Shown one piece after another: positions 18,367 through 26,665 of a DNA stretch of 64,000 nt (position 1 is the stretch's first letter; every line of letters starts with the position of its first letter). The stretch comes from Cyclobacteriaceae bacterium (GTDB lineage Bacteria; Bacteroidota; Bacteroidia; Cytophagales; Cyclobacteriaceae), in assembly GCA_019638275.1 (NCBI GenBank), contig JAHBUC010000017.1, forward strand, positions 33,859-97,858. The letters run 5' to 3'. A program made the position numbers and the translations under genes. A model generated the notes under the pieces. That model did no database searches. It was given only the letters and a program-made list of their open reading frames with translations, and was not told where the DNA came from.

Positions 18367-18389
18367 AAAGTTCGCTTATTGCGAACTTT
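18367..18389. promoter_or_regulatory. palindromic operator of the higBA operon
   Basis: Perfect 9-bp inverted repeat AAAGTTCGC / GCGAACTTT separated by TTATT. It is placed 24 bases before the higB start codon. HigA proteins bind palindromes overlapping their own promoter, so this is the expected autoregulatory site. Binding itself is inferred. Confidence 0.6.
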
Positions 18390-18447
18390 GGTGTCGCATT
18401 CTATATGTCTGGCATTCAATTTTTTTTACGTTTCTGTGCAATAAAAA

Positions 18448-18465
18448 AGCCGGAATAACCCGGCT
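18448..18465 (-). terminator. Rho-independent terminator of mdh
   Basis: Stem AGCCGG / CCGGCT with a 6-nt loop. On the minus strand it is followed directly by TTTTT and lies about 30 bases past the malate dehydrogenase stop. Confidence 0.75.
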
Positions 18466-18494
18466 CTTCTTTAATCAAATTATCAATCTCTAAT

Positions 18495-19424
18495 CTATCC
18501 CAACTTATCCAATACGTCCATCACTTCGCGTACAGCCTTGCGACTGGCTTCGAGCAATGCTTTCTCGCCTGTGTTCAGATCAAGTTCAATAACCTTTTCG
18601 ATACCATTCTTACCCAACACAACCGGAACACCCAGGTAACAATCTTTAATTCCGTACTCACCATCCAACTGCATACATACCGGAAACACCCTGCGCTGAT
18701 CACGAACAATGGCTTCAACCATTTGCGCTGCTGCAGAACCCGGAGCATACCAGGCAGATGTACCCATAAGCTTCACCAATTCTCCACCACCCACTTTGGT
18801 TCTTTCCAAAATAGCATTCAATTTATCGGAATCAATTAGTTCCGTAACCGGAATACCGGCCACTGTTGTGTACCGTGGAAGCGGCACCATGGTATCGCCA
18901 TGACCACCTAACAACATCGCTTGAATATCCTTGGGAGAAATATTCAAAGCTTCTGCCAAAAACGCACGGTAACGAGCCGTATCCAAAATACCTGCCATAC
19001 CAAACACTTTCGTGCGTGGAAGTTTTGAAGTCAGGTGCGCCTGGTAGGTCATTACATCCAGTGGATTTGACACCACAATAATGATGGCATCAGGCGAATG
19101 CTTGATAATATTTTCAGTAACTGATTTTACAATACCGGCATTGGTTCCGATAAGGTCATCGCGGCTCATGCCCGGCTTTCGCGGCAAACCAGAGGTGATC
19201 ACCACCACATCCGATCCGGCTGTTTTTGAATAATCGTTGGTTGAGCCGATGGTACGGGAATCGTACAAATCGATGGGGGCTTTTTGCCAGATATCAAGCG
19301 CCTTGCCTTCGGAAATACCTTCTTTAATATCGACCAATACAATTTCATTGGCAATTTCCCGGTATGCGAGAACATCGGCACAGGTAGCGCCCACATTACC
19401 GGCACCCACTACAGTTACTTTCAT
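18495..19424 (-). CDS. mdh: malate dehydrogenase
   Basis: NAD-dependent malate dehydrogenase of the LDH-like type, 309 residues, the usual length. It interconverts malate and oxaloacetate in the TCA cycle. Cofactor loop GAGNVG at 7-12 with Asp32 at the end of strand 2 for NAD. Substrate-binding Arg82 and Arg88 (PRKPGMSR), Asp148/Arg151 and catalytic His175 in GGHGDTM are all present. The Arg at the loop position 82 marks malate rather than lactate specificity. It is a single gene with its own terminator. Confidence 0.95.
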   Translation of the reverse strand: MKVTVVGAGNVGATCADVLAYREIANEIVLVDIKEGISEGKALDIWQKAPIDLYDSRTIGSTNDYSKTAGSDVVVITSGLPRKPGMSRDDLIGTNAGIVKSVTENIIKHSPDAIIIVVSNPLDVMTYQAHLTSKLPRTKVFGMAGILDTARYRAFLAEALNISPKDIQAMLLGGHGDTMVPLPRYTTVAGIPVTELIDSDKLNAILERTKVGGGELVKLMGTSAWYAPGSAAAQMVEAIVRDQRRVFPVCMQLDGEYGIKDCYLGVPVVLGKNGIEKVIELDLNTGEKALLEASRKAVREVMDVLDKLG

Positions 19425-19544
19425 ACAATAATCACGTTTAAGTTATTGAAATTCATTTTGTTGCTTTTACCCGAGAATGGGGGTTGCTGAAAAGCGTGGC
19501 AATTTATCAATCGTGGAACCAAAGAAAAAGGATAATCAGGCAAA

Positions 19545-20873
19545 TTATGGATATACCGTAAGCCTTAACACATGACGGGTCTTATCCGTTATTTTAAACC
19601 GGTTGTCAATCCGGTGCCCCACAACCCAAACAATCTCCCCTCCCGCTAGTAAAACCGTTACCCGATTTTTATCTGCCCGGTTAACCTTTTCATCTATCAA
19701 CAGATCGCTCACCTTTTTTTGTTGACTCATACCCAACGGTAAGAATGCATCTCCAGCCTGCCACTGCCGCCAAACCAATGGAAAGGAGACAGCATCAGCA
19801 TCCAGCAAGGCAACATTTTTATTCATCTTCTTTACTAATTGATTCCTGGCTTCTTCAAGTGAAATGCGTTCCAGTTTTAAATTCCACGAACCCAGTTGTA
19901 TTTGGTGGTGATCCTTTTGAATTTTCACATAGCCCCAATGTGACACCGTACCCGAAAGAATCAACGCATCCCGGTCGACAATCAACTCATACCCACCGCC
20001 CTCAAATTTTTTACCGGGTTGTCCGTTCAGAGCCTCCACGATTTGTTCGCATACATCAAAATGAAACCCAAGGTGCTGAATCAAATGCCATAACAATGAG
20101 GCTTTGTTGGTGTACTCATTGAAAGCGCGTTTAGGAATAACCAGGTTATGTCCTTTATGGGTGATGAACTCATTCTTCCACTGATTAAAATTTTCCTCTG
20201 CCAATTCTATTGATCCGGCTTGCTTTGTCCAGCCGCGAAGGATAGTCTGCTCCAAAGAAGGGTTTATTTCTTTTAACAAGGGCAGAACCCGATGCCGGAT
20301 GAAGTTACGTTCATAATCCGTTGTTGCATTACTCACATCTTCCCGCCACAAAATTCCGTGCTGGCTTGCGTATTGTTCCAATTCAGCTCGCGTAGCAAAT
20401 AACAAGGGCCGGATAACACGGTTGTTCTTTACCGGAATACCTGAAGTAAACAGATTTCCCTTCGTCCAATTCAGCAAGGAAGTTTCAATGGCATCATTAA
20501 TATGATGTGCTGTAGCCAGCTTTGTAAACCTTCCCTGATCCATAATTTCATCAAACCACGCATAGCGCAATTCGCGCGCGGCCATTTGTATTGAAATGCC
20601 CTGCTCATCTGCAAAGGATTTGGTTTTAAAGCGGGTAGTGAAAAAGGGAACTCGCAACGCCTCTGCTTTCTCCCGAACAAAGCGCTCATCTTCATCCGAA
20701 TCGTTACCCCTAAGCTGAAAATTACAATGCGCTAAACCAATGTTGAATCCTGCGTTCACAAACAAATCGAGCATGACCATCGAATCCAAGCCGCCACTTA
20801 CAGCAAGCAGTACCCGATCTTGCTGAGAACACAGTTTGTGCCTGTCAATATGGTTCAGAAATTGCTCTAACAC
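19545..20873 (-). CDS. tilS: tRNA(Ile)-lysidine synthase TilS
   Basis: TilS of 442 residues. It forms lysidine at the wobble base of tRNA-Ile(CAU) so that AUA is read as Ile. The PP-loop SGGLDS is at 26-31 and the N-terminal ATP-pyrophosphatase domain runs to about 215 with the conserved GHxxxD-like HHINDAIET. The C-terminal TilS domain includes DAFLPLGM and VNRADKNRVTVLL. Divergent from the OstA-like gene with 69 bases between start codons. Confidence 0.93.
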   Translation of the reverse strand: MLEQFLNHIDRHKLCSQQDRVLLAVSGGLDSMVMLDLFVNAGFNIGLAHCNFQLRGNDSDEDERFVREKAEALRVPFFTTRFKTKSFADEQGISIQMAARELRYAWFDEIMDQGRFTKLATAHHINDAIETSLLNWTKGNLFTSGIPVKNNRVIRPLLFATRAELEQYASQHGILWREDVSNATTDYERNFIRHRVLPLLKEINPSLEQTILRGWTKQAGSIELAEENFNQWKNEFITHKGHNLVIPKRAFNEYTNKASLLWHLIQHLGFHFDVCEQIVEALNGQPGKKFEGGGYELIVDRDALILSGTVSHWGYVKIQKDHHQIQLGSWNLKLERISLEEARNQLVKKMNKNVALLDADAVSFPLVWRQWQAGDAFLPLGMSQQKKVSDLLIDEKVNRADKNRVTVLLAGGEIVWVVGHRIDNRFKITDKTRHVLRLTVYP

Positions 20874-20942
20874 AGCTCAAAGATACGATTCGTGCTCATG
20901 CCCCTTCCTGCAATACTTAAGTTTTTGGTTAATTTTGGCGCC

Positions 20943-22481
20943 ATGCGTTTTGTGCTCCTTATCCTCTTATTGGTTCCCTTCGGTTTTACCCTGGCACAAA
21001 GCCGGGTAACACTCAAGCAGGCCGACCAGCTAAAAGGTGGAGTAAAAGATGGTGAACGCTTCGATCGGGTAATTGGCAACGTAATCTTTGAACAAAGTAA
21101 AACCACAATCTACTGCGACTCAGCCCTGTTTTACCGGGCGAAAAATACAGTGGAAGCGTTTGGGCGGGTACGCATAATTGAAGGAGATTCTGTAACCATT
21201 ACCTCCAACAGAGCCGATTACGATGGAAACACGCGCATTGCACGTCTTCGTAACAATGTGGTATTTACCAAGTTGGCTCAGGCAACCTTATACACCGATT
21301 ACCTGGATTTCGATCGGGTAAAAAACGAAGCCTACTATTTCAATGGTGGAAGATTGGTGGATAGCATCAATACCCTGACAAGCAGGCGTGGGTATTACCA
21401 GGTGAACACCAACATGGCTTCCTTTAAAAGGAATGTGAACGTGGTGAATCCGGATTACACCATGAAGTCGGACTCACTACAGTACAACTCGGCAACAAAA
21501 GTCATTTACTTCCGAACGGAAACCACAGTAATTGATAAAGAAGGAAACACCTTTGTGTACGAAGGCGGTGAATACGATACCAAAACCCAGCAATCGGATA
21601 TCAAACAAGGGCAAGCTGAATCACCATCGTATACCTTAACAGGAAAAAAAATCAAGCTGGATGATCTGCGAAAATTCTATACCGTAAGCGGAGATGTGGT
21701 GATGACACATAAAGAAGAAAACCTCACCATCTATGGCGATGATGCCATCTTCGATAAACAAAAAGGAATTGCAAAAGTGTACAACAATGCATGGCTGGCG
21801 CAGGTCACCGAAGAAAGTGACACACTTTTTCTTTCAGCAGATACGCTGGTCTCTATCGACAGTCAGGACCCGGCAAAGAAGAAATTACTTGCCTACCATA
21901 ATGTAAAAATATTCAAAAGCGATTTGCAGGGCCTGGCCGATTCACTCGAATACAGGCAAGCGGACTCCATGATGTTCTTTTACCAGTCACCTGTATTGTG
22001 GACATCCGGTAACCAAATGACAGCCGACACCATTACCATGCTGATCGAAAATAAAACCATCAGCAAAATATTCATGACCAGCAATTCATTTGTAATCTCC
22101 ACGGATACTATTAAAAATTTCAATCAGATAAAGGGCAGAAAGATGACAGCATTTTTCCGCAACAAAAAACTACACCAGGTAGTGGTAGATGGAAATGGCG
22201 AGAGCATTTACTTCGCGCTGGAAGACAAAACCAACTTGCTGATGGGGATGAATAAAATTATCTGCAGCAATATTGTAATTCGTTTTAAAGATGCACGCGT
22301 AAACAACCTGAGTTTCTACACCAATCCCGAAGCGGATTTTATACCCCCACATGAGCTCAAAAAAGACGACATGCTGCTTCGCGGTTTCGACTGGAAAATC
22401 AATTCCCGGCCCGACCGGAAAGATGTAGTTAAAGAGCAGCAACAGCCTACAGTAGAGGCGCCTAAACGCAAGGGACTTTAA
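20943..22481 (+). CDS. OstA-like (LptA/LptD-type) periplasmic protein
   Basis: Protein of 512 residues with a Sec signal (FVLLILLLVPFGFTLAQ). The ATG at 20943 is chosen because the upstream GTG at 20892 would bury the signal peptide. It contains OstA/LptA-type beta-jellyroll repeats (FEQSKTTIYCDSALFY, ITSNRADYDGNTRIARLRNN, YTVSGDVVMTHKEENLTIYG). These are typical of the long OstA-like proteins of Bacteroidota that are thought to carry lipopolysaccharide across the periplasm. It has no C-terminal LptD barrel. The C-terminal 20 residues are charged and probably disordered. Confidence 0.85.
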   Translation: MRFVLLILLLVPFGFTLAQSRVTLKQADQLKGGVKDGERFDRVIGNVIFEQSKTTIYCDSALFYRAKNTVEAFGRVRIIEGDSVTITSNRADYDGNTRIARLRNNVVFTKLAQATLYTDYLDFDRVKNEAYYFNGGRLVDSINTLTSRRGYYQVNTNMASFKRNVNVVNPDYTMKSDSLQYNSATKVIYFRTETTVIDKEGNTFVYEGGEYDTKTQQSDIKQGQAESPSYTLTGKKIKLDDLRKFYTVSGDVVMTHKEENLTIYGDDAIFDKQKGIAKVYNNAWLAQVTEESDTLFLSADTLVSIDSQDPAKKKLLAYHNVKIFKSDLQGLADSLEYRQADSMMFFYQSPVLWTSGNQMTADTITMLIENKTISKIFMTSNSFVISTDTIKNFNQIKGRKMTAFFRNKKLHQVVVDGNGESIYFALEDKTNLLMGMNKIICSNIVIRFKDARVNNLSFYTNPEADFIPPHELKKDDMLLRGFDWKINSRPDRKDVVKEQQQPTVEAPKRKGL

Positions 22482-22568
22482 ATTATTGTTATCTAATCTA
22501 AAATTTTAGGTCATTGGCTATGAAATGCCCTAAAAAATGCTAAATTTTGAGGAACTTCATAAAAGTAT

Positions 22569-23273
22569 ATGAAGAAGACTCTACTCTTGGCATGTTCCCT
22601 TTTAATCGTTTCGCTCCTTCAGGCACAAAGTTTTGAAGTCAGGGAGGTTGCGGAAAACCATAAGGGCTTTATCGGAGATCAGATCAAAGCCCCACTTTCC
22701 ATTAAAAACACAACACAAAAAACACTTGTACTGCTTATTCGCAGGGCAAATTCTCAATTGGGAAGTACCCAAAAGGCATTTTTTTGCCCGGGTGGCGATT
22801 GCCAGGAGTCCAACACAGAAGAAATTACCATACGCCTTGAACCGGGTCAAACACTTGAAAACTTTGCCGTTGGCCTTGATGCCGGGCTTGTTCCTGGTGT
22901 GAGTTCCGTAAAGTACACCATTCTAAATCGCTCCAACCCAGCTGATTATCAAGATATTGAACTGCATTTCAGCGTTGAGGAAAAGCCGGCAAAGAATGAC
23001 ATTTACTCTTCGCGTTTCATTGCTATCCATGATGTTTATCCCAACCCCGTATCCGACTTTGCCCACATTGAATACCGGTTGCTGCATGATCAGGTAAAGG
23101 CGAAAATCATTATTCACAACATTTTGGGAAGTGCCCTGTCGGAATATCCGCTGCCCTACCAGGAAACACGGGTAAAAATTAAAGCCGATGAGTTGACCCC
23201 TGGTATTTATTTTTACACCCTGTACCTCGATAATGAGGGTGTTATGACCCGAAAGCTGATAGTAAGGCGGTAA
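22569..23273 (+). CDS. exported protein with type IX secretion sorting domain
   Basis: Protein of 234 residues with a Sec signal (LLLACSLLIVSLLQAQ), a beta-sandwich middle domain (about 20-140) with a Cys pair in CPGGDC, and a C-terminal type A T9SS sorting domain (DVYPNPVSDFAHIEY to RKLIVRR). Such domains direct export across the outer membrane and are then cleaved, often leaving the protein on the surface. The N-terminal part resembles no enzyme I know. It lies between the OstA-like and BamD genes, in a row of envelope-biogenesis genes. Confidence 0.8.
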   Translation: MKKTLLLACSLLIVSLLQAQSFEVREVAENHKGFIGDQIKAPLSIKNTTQKTLVLLIRRANSQLGSTQKAFFCPGGDCQESNTEEITIRLEPGQTLENFAVGLDAGLVPGVSSVKYTILNRSNPADYQDIELHFSVEEKPAKNDIYSSRFIAIHDVYPNPVSDFAHIEYRLLHDQVKAKIIIHNILGSALSEYPLPYQETRVKIKADELTPGIYFYTLYLDNEGVMTRKLIVRR

Positions 23274-23354
23274 AACAATCTCAACCTCCGGCATACCCTT
23301 TATCCCCAACCTTCGTTTTATTCATTTCAGTTGATATGCTATATTTGCGGGCTT

Positions 23355-24167
23355 ATGCGGATACAAGTAACCGGATTAACGATTCTTTTGGTTCTACTGA
23401 TTGGAGCAGGATGCAGTAAGTTCAGAAAAATCGAAAAAAACCCTGATTGGCGGGTGAAATATGAGGCCGCTATGCGGTACTACGATAAAAAGGACTATTA
23501 CAAGGCTTCTGTGTTGATTGAGCAGGTAATGCCCATCATTCGTGGTTTACCGGAAGCCGAAAAAGCACAATTTTACCTGGCCTATTGCCAATTTCATGAA
23601 AAGCTTTACCTGCTGGCCTCCGAGCAATTCAGAACATTTTTTGAAACCTATGGACGCAGTTCGCTGGTTGAAGAAGCCCGGTATATGTACGCATATTCCC
23701 TCTTCCGCTCCTCACCCGGTTCAAACCTGGATCAAACCGGCAGTATTGAGGCTATGGCTTCCATGCAGGAGTTTCTAAACCGTTACCCGAACAGTAAATT
23801 TCGTGATCAGGCATTGGATGTGATTTATACAACTCAAGACAGGCTCGATCAAAAAGGATTTGACAACGCGAAACAATACTTCCGCATGCGCCAATACAAG
23901 GCTGCGGTTGTTGCCTTGAAAAACTTTCAGGATAACTTTCCCGACTCAAAACACCTGGAGGAAGCGCGCTACCTCGTTATCGAATCTCAATACAGGCTGG
24001 CCGTACAAAGCATTTACTCGAAACAACGTGAGCGCTATCAGGAAGTGGTAAACACCTATCTTGAATTTCTAGATCGATACCCTTCCAGTGCGTTTTTGAA
24101 AGAAGCAGAAAAAATGTATGTCGACAGTCTTGAAAAACTCAGTAAATTCAAAAATATAAATTCATAA
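23355..24167 (+). CDS. bamD: outer membrane assembly lipoprotein BamD
   Basis: BamD/YfiO-type lipoprotein of 270 residues. The ATG at 23355 gives a lipoprotein signal ending in LLIGAGC; the longer frame from 23331 is not needed. Five TPR-like helical hairpins follow, with the conserved PEAEKAQFYLAYCQFH and an LEEARY repeat. It is the essential helical lipoprotein of the Bam complex that folds outer membrane beta-barrels. Followed after two bases by the omega-like gene. Confidence 0.9.
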   Translation: MRIQVTGLTILLVLLIGAGCSKFRKIEKNPDWRVKYEAAMRYYDKKDYYKASVLIEQVMPIIRGLPEAEKAQFYLAYCQFHEKLYLLASEQFRTFFETYGRSSLVEEARYMYAYSLFRSSPGSNLDQTGSIEAMASMQEFLNRYPNSKFRDQALDVIYTTQDRLDQKGFDNAKQYFRMRQYKAAVVALKNFQDNFPDSKHLEEARYLVIESQYRLAVQSIYSKQRERYQEVVNTYLEFLDRYPSSAFLKEAEKMYVDSLEKLSKFKNINS

Positions 24168-24169
24168 TT

Positions 24170-24490
24170 ATGGCTATTCAATCATCTATTGTTACCCGCG
24201 ACCTGGAACAACTGGCAAAACCCACCGGAAATATCTACGAATCGGTGGTAGTGATTTCCAAGCGCGCAAAACAAATTGCAGTTAATATCAAAGAAGAACT
24301 GAACAGCAAGCTTGCCGAGTTCGCCACGACTGTTGATAACCTGGAAGAAGTTTTCGAAAACCGTGAGCAAATAGAAATCTCACGTTTTTACGAACGCATG
24401 CCGAAGCCTACGTCTACCGCTACTGAAGAATTTCTGGAAGGTAAGCTGAACTACCGCTTGCGCGAAGAAGAGAACGCTGCTGAAAATTAA
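24170..24490 (+). CDS. RNA polymerase omega/Rpb6-like subunit
   Basis: Protein of 106 residues of the bacterial Rpb6/omega family found in Bacteroidota. The core is TGNIYESVVVISKRAKQIAV (matching the omega helix that contacts beta prime), followed by an acidic tail. It is expected to be a small subunit that stabilises RNA polymerase. It lies between bamD and coaBC, the order commonly seen in this phylum. Confidence 0.88.
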   Translation: MAIQSSIVTRDLEQLAKPTGNIYESVVVISKRAKQIAVNIKEELNSKLAEFATTVDNLEEVFENREQIEISRFYERMPKPTSTATEEFLEGKLNYRLREEENAAEN

Positions 24491-24502
24491 TCATCATCCG
24501 GC

Positions 24503-25705
24503 ATGCTGCACGGAAAAAAAATACTGGTAGGTGTAACCGGCAGCATAGCCGCTTATAAAAGCGCATTTCTTGTTCGGCTTCTGGTAAAAGCTGGGGCAGA
24601 AGTTAACGTTGTGATGACGCCTGCCTCGCATGAATTCATTACACCCCTCACACTATCCACGTTATCAAAAAATCCTGCTCTCTACGAATTTGTGAAGAAC
24701 AGTAACGGAGAATGGAATAACCATGTTGAACTTGGCCTGTGGGCCGATGCCATGGTTATTGCACCCGCCAGCGCAAACACAATCGCCAAAATGGCGCACG
24801 GTATCTGCGACAATTTGCTGCTGGCCGTTTACCAGTCAGCACGATGCCCGGTAATGGTGGCTCCTGCCATGGATCTAGACATGCTGCAACATCCTTCTAC
24901 CAAAGAAAACCTTGCCGCACTCACCCGATTTGGTAATCACATTATTGAACCCAACCATGGAGAACTCGCCAGTGGACTGGTGGGTACCGGCAGAATGGCC
25001 GAACCAGAAGAAATTCTGGAATACATTGACCGGTTTTTAAAAAAAAGCGCACCCCTGGCAGGTAAGACTGCACTGGTAACCGCTGGGCCTACGCACGAAG
25101 CCATTGATCCGGTGCGTTTTATCGGCAACCATTCCACCGGAAAGATGGGGTATGCGATTGCTGAAGAACTGGCGAAGCAAGGCGCAACTGTTCATCTTGT
25201 TTCCGGCCCAACATCCTTGCATACGATTCACCCTTCCATTCACGTTAAGAAGGTGATGTCGGCAGAAGAAATGTATTTGGCGTGTCAGGAAGTATTTCCC
25301 AAAACCGATATTGCCGTACTGGCTGCGGCTGTGGCCGATTATAAACCGCTTGTAAAGGCTGATCAAAAAATCAAAAAGAAAGACGAAACACTTTCGCTTG
25401 AACTAACCAAAACACACGACATCGCTGCTACGCTGGGCAAGCAAAAAGTAAACGGGCAACTTATAGTTGGTTTTGCATTGGAAACCGAAAATGAAAAGGC
25501 CAATGCTGAATCCAAACTGGAATCAAAAAATTTCGATCTGATCGTATTGAATTCCTTAAATGATGAAGGGGCAGGATTTGGCCATGATACCAATAAAATC
25601 ACCATCCTGGATCGCCAACAAAAGGCCACACAATACGATCTGAAAAGCAAAAAGGAACTGGCAAAAGATATTGTTCGGGCAATTCGTGAAAAGCTTCATG
25701 CGTAG
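24503..25705 (+). CDS. coaBC: bifunctional CoaBC (phosphopantothenoylcysteine synthetase/decarboxylase)
   Basis: Two-domain enzyme of 400 residues in coenzyme A synthesis. The N-terminal FMN-dependent decarboxylase (about 1-180) shows VTGSIAAYKS, the catalytic His of NNHVELGLW, APASANTIAKMAHGICDNLL and PAMDLDM. The C-terminal CTP-dependent synthetase shows ALVTAGPTHEAIDPVRFIGN, AAVADYKP and the lysine loop KIKKKDE. It joins phosphopantothenate to cysteine and decarboxylates the product. The 3' end overlaps the porD start by eight bases. Confidence 0.95.
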   Translation: MLHGKKILVGVTGSIAAYKSAFLVRLLVKAGAEVNVVMTPASHEFITPLTLSTLSKNPALYEFVKNSNGEWNNHVELGLWADAMVIAPASANTIAKMAHGICDNLLLAVYQSARCPVMVAPAMDLDMLQHPSTKENLAALTRFGNHIIEPNHGELASGLVGTGRMAEPEEILEYIDRFLKKSAPLAGKTALVTAGPTHEAIDPVRFIGNHSTGKMGYAIAEELAKQGATVHLVSGPTSLHTIHPSIHVKKVMSAEEMYLACQEVFPKTDIAVLAAAVADYKPLVKADQKIKKKDETLSLELTKTHDIAATLGKQKVNGQLIVGFALETENEKANAESKLESKNFDLIVLNSLNDEGAGFGHDTNKITILDRQQKATQYDLKSKKELAKDIVRAIREKLHA

Positions 25706-26603
25706 TTTTCTATTTCTGTATTTTCTATTGACCGGGCTCGCCACATCAAATGTGTTTGCCCAGGAACTAAACTGCATTGTTACGATAAACGTGGGGCCTA
25801 AAGTGCAAACCACCGACCGGTCAGTGTTTACCGATATGAAAAATGCGTTTCAACAATTTCTGAACACACGTAAGTGGACCAATGACAACTACCTGCCGCA
25901 TGAAAAAATTAATTGCAGCATTCTGATCAACATTAATGACATGCCGGCCATTGGCTTTTTCAGCGCCTCCGTACAAGTGCAGGCCGCGCGGCCAGTCTAC
26001 AACACCAACTACAACAGCCTTATTTTCAATTTTGCTGATCGGGATTGGGAATTTGATTACCTCGAATCGCAACCCCTGGAATTTAACGACAACATGTTTA
26101 CATCCAACATAACATCGTTGCTCGCCTTTTATGCCTACGTTATCTTGGGAACGGATTATGATACTTTTAGCGAACTCGGAGGAACTCCTCATTTTCAACG
26201 CGCCTTGCAGGTGGTAAACAATGCCCAGTCTTCCAACCGTCCCGGATGGCAGTCGGTTGGCAGTATCCGCAACCGGTATTGGCTAATCGAGAATATAATT
26301 AACACACAGTTTACCGATATCCGTAAAGCTTCTTACAGCTACCACCGCCTCGGCCTCGATACATTCGATAAAAATGCCGATGGAAGTCGCGAAGTCATTT
26401 TAAAAGGGTTAAAGGATATTAAAAAAGCCCGTGACATTAACCCGAATGCCATTCTGGTAATTGCCTTTTTCGATGCCAAAGGACGCGAACTCGCCAACAT
26501 CTATTCAGAAGGTCAACTTCCCATTCGCAGGGAAGTATATGAACTGATTACCACGATGGACCCCTCTAACCGGGCGAGCTACGAAAAAATCATAAAGAAT
26601 TAG
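25698..26603 (+). CDS. porD: type IX secretion protein PorD (DUF4835)
   Basis: Protein of 301 residues of the DUF4835 family, called PorD in Porphyromonas gingivalis and needed for type IX secretion. The ATG at 25698 opens a Sec signal (SFLFLYFLLTGLATSNVFAQ) and overlaps coaBC by eight bases. Family stretches are ELNCIVTINVGPKVQ, FNFADRDWEFDYLE and the DTFSELGG region; it ends with a helical segment. Its presence together with a T9SS sorting domain nearby shows that this organism has the type IX secretion system. Confidence 0.88.
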   Translation: MRSFLFLYFLLTGLATSNVFAQELNCIVTINVGPKVQTTDRSVFTDMKNAFQQFLNTRKWTNDNYLPHEKINCSILININDMPAIGFFSASVQVQAARPVYNTNYNSLIFNFADRDWEFDYLESQPLEFNDNMFTSNITSLLAFYAYVILGTDYDTFSELGGTPHFQRALQVVNNAQSSNRPGWQSVGSIRNRYWLIENIINTQFTDIRKASYSYHRLGLDTFDKNADGSREVILKGLKDIKKARDINPNAILVIAFFDAKGRELANIYSEGQLPIRREVYELITTMDPSNRASYEKIIKN

Positions 26604-26665
26604 ACTTGGAATTCGTTGTGGTGCCGTAGGCATTCATCCTGTATATTTCGAAAAATTACTTTCCG

